In this document: one piece after another, positions 5,590 to 8,383 of the stretch
How positions within the stretch are numbered: the stretch's first letter is position 1
How the letters are laid out: each line of letters opens with the position of its first letter
NCBI GenBank assembly: GCA_002340255.1
Contig: DDLS01000140.1
Span: 77,062 to 85,444, forward strand
Source of the DNA: Cyanobacteria bacterium UBA2566
Lineage (GTDB): Bacteria; Cyanobacteriota; Cyanobacteriia; Cyanobacteriales; Desertifilaceae
Length of the DNA: 8,383 nt
Reading direction: 5' to 3'
The notes under the pieces: model-generated
Told to the model about the DNA's origin: nothing
Databases searched by the model: none
The model's input: only the letters and a program-made list of their open reading frames with translations
Made by a program: the position numbers and the translations under genes

Positions 5590-6741
5590 ATGTTGATGAT
5601 TAGCCTGGGTGTATCGGGAATAATTTGGGTGATTTTACTCTGTTTTTGGGGTAACTTTTGGTGGGCAAATCAACGGCTAGAGGCATCAGTTAATGCTGAG
5701 GATGAGCCGCAGGTGAGTTATCCTAAAGTGGGCGCGATCGTCCCAGCGCGGAATGAAAGTGAGGTGATTAGTCGGAGTGTGCGATCGCTCGTCGATCAAG
5801 ATTATCCCGGCCCCTACTCTATTCTGGTTATAGACGACCAAAGCACTGATAATACCAGAATCCAAGCTCAATCCTTTGAGGGCGTGACGGTCATTTCTTC
5901 AGAATCTTTACCCTCTGGATGGACAGGGAAGCTCTGGGCGATGGAACAAGGCGTTAAATACTACCAATGCCAATCTTCTCCCCCGGATTATTTTCTGTTC
6001 ACCGACGCTGATATTGAACATTCTCCGGAACACTTAAGCCAATTGGTACACAAAGCCCAACAGGAGGATCTAGAGCTAGTTTCGGTGATGGTCAAATTAC
6101 ACTGTGAAAGTGTTTGGGAACATCTCTTGATTCCGGCTTTTGTCTTCTTTTTCCAAAAACTCTATCCGTTTCCTTGGGTGAATAATCCCCGTAAATCCAC
6201 GGCAGCAGCAGCAGGGGGTTGTATTTTAATTACGCCAGATGTCCTAACCCGAATTGGCGGATTGGAGCGTCTACGAGATGCTCTGATTGATGATTGTACT
6301 TTGGCTCAAGCGGTGAAGTCTACTGGCTCCGGGCGCATCTGGTTAGGCTTAAGTGAGACAACGTACAGCTTGCGCTTTTATAGCACGTTACAACCGATCT
6401 GGGATATGGTTGCTCGAACGGCTTTTACCCAACTCAATTATTCTCCTTGGTTATTGCTGGGAACACTTTTGGGGATGGTGTTGGTTTATATTTTGCCGGT
6501 GGTGGGTTGTGTTTGGGGGCTGGTTACTGGTGTTCCCATTCTGACAGCGATCGGTGGGGTGACTTGGGCATTAATGGCGATCGCCTATACCCCTACGGCT
6601 AAACTCTATCGCCAATTTCGCTTAGCCGGTTTCGCCCTACCTCTGATTGCTTCACTCTATACTCTCATGACTCTAGACTCGGCTCTACGCCACTGGCAAG
6701 GTCGTGGTGGCGCTTGGAAAGGAAGAGTGTATCAATCATAG
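5590..6741 (+). CDS. hpnB: HpnB-type hopene-associated membrane glycosyltransferase (GT2)
   Basis: The 383-aa length fits the HpnB family, glycosyltransferases found with hopanoid genes; the exact reaction is not settled. There is an N-terminal membrane anchor (about 4-26). A GT2 domain follows: VGAIVPARNE (47-56), VIDDQSTDNT (80-89), the nucleotide-sugar and metal-binding DAD (139-141), a GGCILI segment (209-214), and the acceptor-side LIDDC (232-236) with the probable catalytic Asp. Three hydrophobic segments lie at about 286-305, 310-335 and 345-362. The end, PTAKLYR then SALRHWQGRGGAWKGRVYQ, is the family's C-terminal signature. The start is ATG 5590, with ATG 5596 possible. No Shine-Dalgarno lies at normal distance; AAGGAGG is at 5551-5557, too far. 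It is a single gene divergent from thrB, and no squalene-hopene cyclase is in the window. A plain GT2 label would be the conservative alternative. Confidence 0.87.
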   Translation: MLMISLGVSGIIWVILLCFWGNFWWANQRLEASVNAEDEPQVSYPKVGAIVPARNESEVISRSVRSLVDQDYPGPYSILVIDDQSTDNTRIQAQSFEGVTVISSESLPSGWTGKLWAMEQGVKYYQCQSSPPDYFLFTDADIEHSPEHLSQLVHKAQQEDLELVSVMVKLHCESVWEHLLIPAFVFFFQKLYPFPWVNNPRKSTAAAAGGCILITPDVLTRIGGLERLRDALIDDCTLAQAVKSTGSGRIWLGLSETTYSLRFYSTLQPIWDMVARTAFTQLNYSPWLLLGTLLGMVLVYILPVVGCVWGLVTGVPILTAIGGVTWALMAIAYTPTAKLYRQFRLAGFALPLIASLYTLMTLDSALRHWQGRGGAWKGRVYQS

Positions 6742-6767
6742 TGCTTCGCGCTAGCAATGGGTAGATT

Positions 6768-6798
6768 GTTTCTCATAGAAATGTAGATGGGTTTCAAT
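6768..6798 (-). repeat. Decayed terminal CRISPR repeat (trailer end)
   Basis: CTCATAG at 6772-6778 and GGTTTCAA at 6790-6797 match the centre and end of the array repeat in correct register. Over 6772-6798, 20 of 27 bases agree with repeat positions 11-37. GTTTC at 6768-6772 resembles the repeat start but with about 6 bases deleted between. The 41 bases from 6799 to 6839 then have the length of a normal spacer. Degenerate repeats typically mark the leader-distal, oldest end of an array. Confidence 0.7.
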
Positions 6799-6839
6799 GC
6801 GAAATAATTGGCTATGTCAAGACTTCCAACAACACTTAC

Positions 6840-8383
6840 GTTTCAATCCCTCATAGGGATTTAAGTAGGTTTCAACCCTGGGGAGCCTGCGGATCTCTCA
6901 ATCTCCAAATTGTTTCAATCCCTCATAGGGATTTAAGTAGGTTTCAACTATCATGTTTAGCGACCAATGGCAGTGTGCGATCGCCACTGTTTCAATCCCT
7001 CATAGGGATTTAAGTAGGTTTCAACCCGATCCACTTCCTGGCTGGACTAAGGAAACTGATGGTTATTGGTTTCAATCCCTCATAGGGATTTAAGTAGGTT
7101 TCAACCAATCTTTTACCTCAGATAATGCACTAGGGGAAATGAGAAGTTTCAATCCCTCATAGGGATTTAAGTAGGTTTCAACTCTCTTTGCCGTGGGCAA
7201 TGTTCAGCCTTACGGCAGCACAGTTTCAATCCCTCATAGGGATTTAAGTAGGTTTCAACTGATCAGCAAAGAGATTCAAGAAGCTCAACTGTACAGTTTC
7301 AATCCCTCATAGGGATTTAAGTAGGTTTCAACAGGCGCTTCGATCGCCGAGCCAATGTCTTGTTGTTAGTTTCAATCCCTCATAGGGATTTAAGTAGGTT
7401 TCAACCTCAAATTAAAGAGCAATTTGGCGATCGCCTCTCTGGTTTCAATCCCTCATAGGGATTTAAGTAGGTTTCAACAGGATTTGCTTCCTGTTAGCCT
7501 CGCCAATCCTATAAATTTTCTCGTTTCAATCCCTCATAGGGATTTAAGTAGGTTTCAACGACCCGGAATTGGTGTCATGACTCATAATTGGAGGTTTCAA
7601 TCCCTCATAGGGATTTAAGTAGGTTTCAACAGTGAAACCGGTTTGAAGTATCTGGCGATTAAAGGTCGCGTTTCAATCCCTCATAGGGATTTAAGTAGGT
7701 TTCAACTATCAATTGAATCAGGAGGAAGAATAATAAAAAATAAAATGTTTCAATCCCTCATAGGGATTTAAGTAGGTTTCAACTTTTGATATCTCAGCTT
7801 AGGATGTTCTCCTGGGCCCAGTTTCAATCCCTCATAGGGATTTAAGTAGGTTTCAACCATCGGTTTATGCTTGTGTCATCAGTTGAATATTGTTTCAATC
7901 CCTCATAGGGATTTAAGTAGGTTTCAACGATACAACATTTGAACCCCCCAAGATAACGGTTAAGCCACTTGTTTCAATCCCTCATAGGGATTTAAGTAGG
8001 TTTCAACTCTCCAGATAATTTCCCATTGCCTCGTGAAAAATTTCCGATGTTTCAATCCCTCATAGGGATTTAAGTAGGTTTCAACTCGCCGTAGTTATCA
8101 CAGTTGTTACTTTCCTGTCCGTTTCAATCCCTCATAGGGATTTAAGTAGGTTTCAACTGGTGGTAAAAGCGATCAAAAATAATATCCATCGCGCGTCTTT
8201 GTTTCAATCCCTCATAGGGATTTAAGTAGGTTTCAACTTGGAAGTGGCGAGAGTTAGCGTATTTACCGGAGTAAGTTTCAATCCCTCATAGGGATTTAAG
8301 TAGGTTTCAACTTGAAATTCTTGAAAATGCACTAAAAATGAAGGCTGTTTCAATCCCTCATAGGGATTTAAGTAGGTTTCAAC
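6840..8383 (-). CRISPR. CRISPR array, 21 identical 37-nt repeats and 20 spacers, continuing past window
   Basis: Repeats start at 6840, 6912, 6989, 7069, 7146, 7223, 7296, 7369, 7442, 7523, 7594, 7670, 7747, 7821, 7892, 7971, 8049, 8121, 8201, 8275 and 8347. On the plus strand each begins GTTTCAATCC and ends AGTAGGTTTCAAC, and all copies appear identical. Spacers are 34-44 nt (767 nt in total), none seen twice. Repeat positions 6-22 form a perfect hairpin: AATCCCT, loop CAT, AGGGATT. On the minus strand the repeat ends ATTGAAAC, the usual 8-nt crRNA 5' handle of type I and III systems. With the decayed repeat at the left, this suggests transcription right to left from a leader beyond the window. 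Repeat form and variable, longish spacers fit cyanobacterial type III or I-D systems, but no cas gene is present to decide. The last repeat ends on the final base of the window. Confidence 0.98.

Noticed and set aside
6744..6762. Possible terminator after hpnB (TGCT...AGCA)
   Set aside because: The stem is four base pairs with no T-run; no supported terminator is visible between hpnB and the array.
7424..7618. Open frame of 64 codons in the CRISPR array
   Set aside because: It only reads through repeats and spacers; the repeated peptide within it is the repeat unit translated.

Overview
The window is cyanobacterial. It holds five complete 8-base GCGATCGC (HIP1) palindromes in genes (1233, 2186, 5078, 5781, 6577), a urea ABC transporter of the cyanobacterial UrtA/UrtB type, and a 37-nt CRISPR repeat of a form common in cyanobacteria. 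Base composition is moderate and the genes look like those of a filamentous or mat-forming lineage, but genus cannot be set from the sequence alone.

Layout, left to right. (1) 1-994, minus strand: a TnpB nuclease gene of the IS200/IS605/IS1341 type, cut by the left window edge. Its start sits just below a TATAAT box, with a terminator-like hairpin upstream (1029-1043). No tnpA is seen. (2) 1111-1596, plus strand: a small DUF937-like protein ending in a perfect EF-hand/dockerin-like calcium loop. (3) 1597-1736: a convergent intergenic gap with three degenerate heptanucleotide repeats and a short hairpin. (4) 4409-1737, minus strand: urtA (urea-binding lipoprotein) then urtB (membrane permease), read right to left from an NtcA-type promoter at about 4468-4509. 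Two successive stem-loops and a small inverted-repeat element lie in the unusually long gap between them. urtC, urtD and urtE do not follow. (5) 5463-4537, minus strand: thrB, homoserine kinase. (6) 5590-6741, plus strand: an HpnB-type membrane glycosyltransferase associated with hopanoid synthesis, divergent from thrB. (7) 6768-8383: a CRISPR array with one decayed repeat, then 21 identical 37-nt repeats and 20 complete spacers of 34-44 nt, running to the last base of the window. No cas gene is visible.

Functional links. urtA and urtB form a nitrogen-scavenging unit that needs UrtC, UrtD and UrtE from elsewhere. thrB and hpnB are housekeeping or lipid genes unrelated to it. The two nucleic-acid-targeting modules, tnpB at the left edge and the CRISPR array at the right edge, are each incomplete. 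The decayed repeat at the left end of the array and the ATTGAAAC end of the repeat on the minus strand both indicate that the leader, and perhaps the cas genes, lie to the right of the window. I see no wholly new system. The most useful non-routine observations are the array polarity, the HIP1-bearing spacers, the probable leaderless tnpB, and the urtA-urtB attenuator arrangement.
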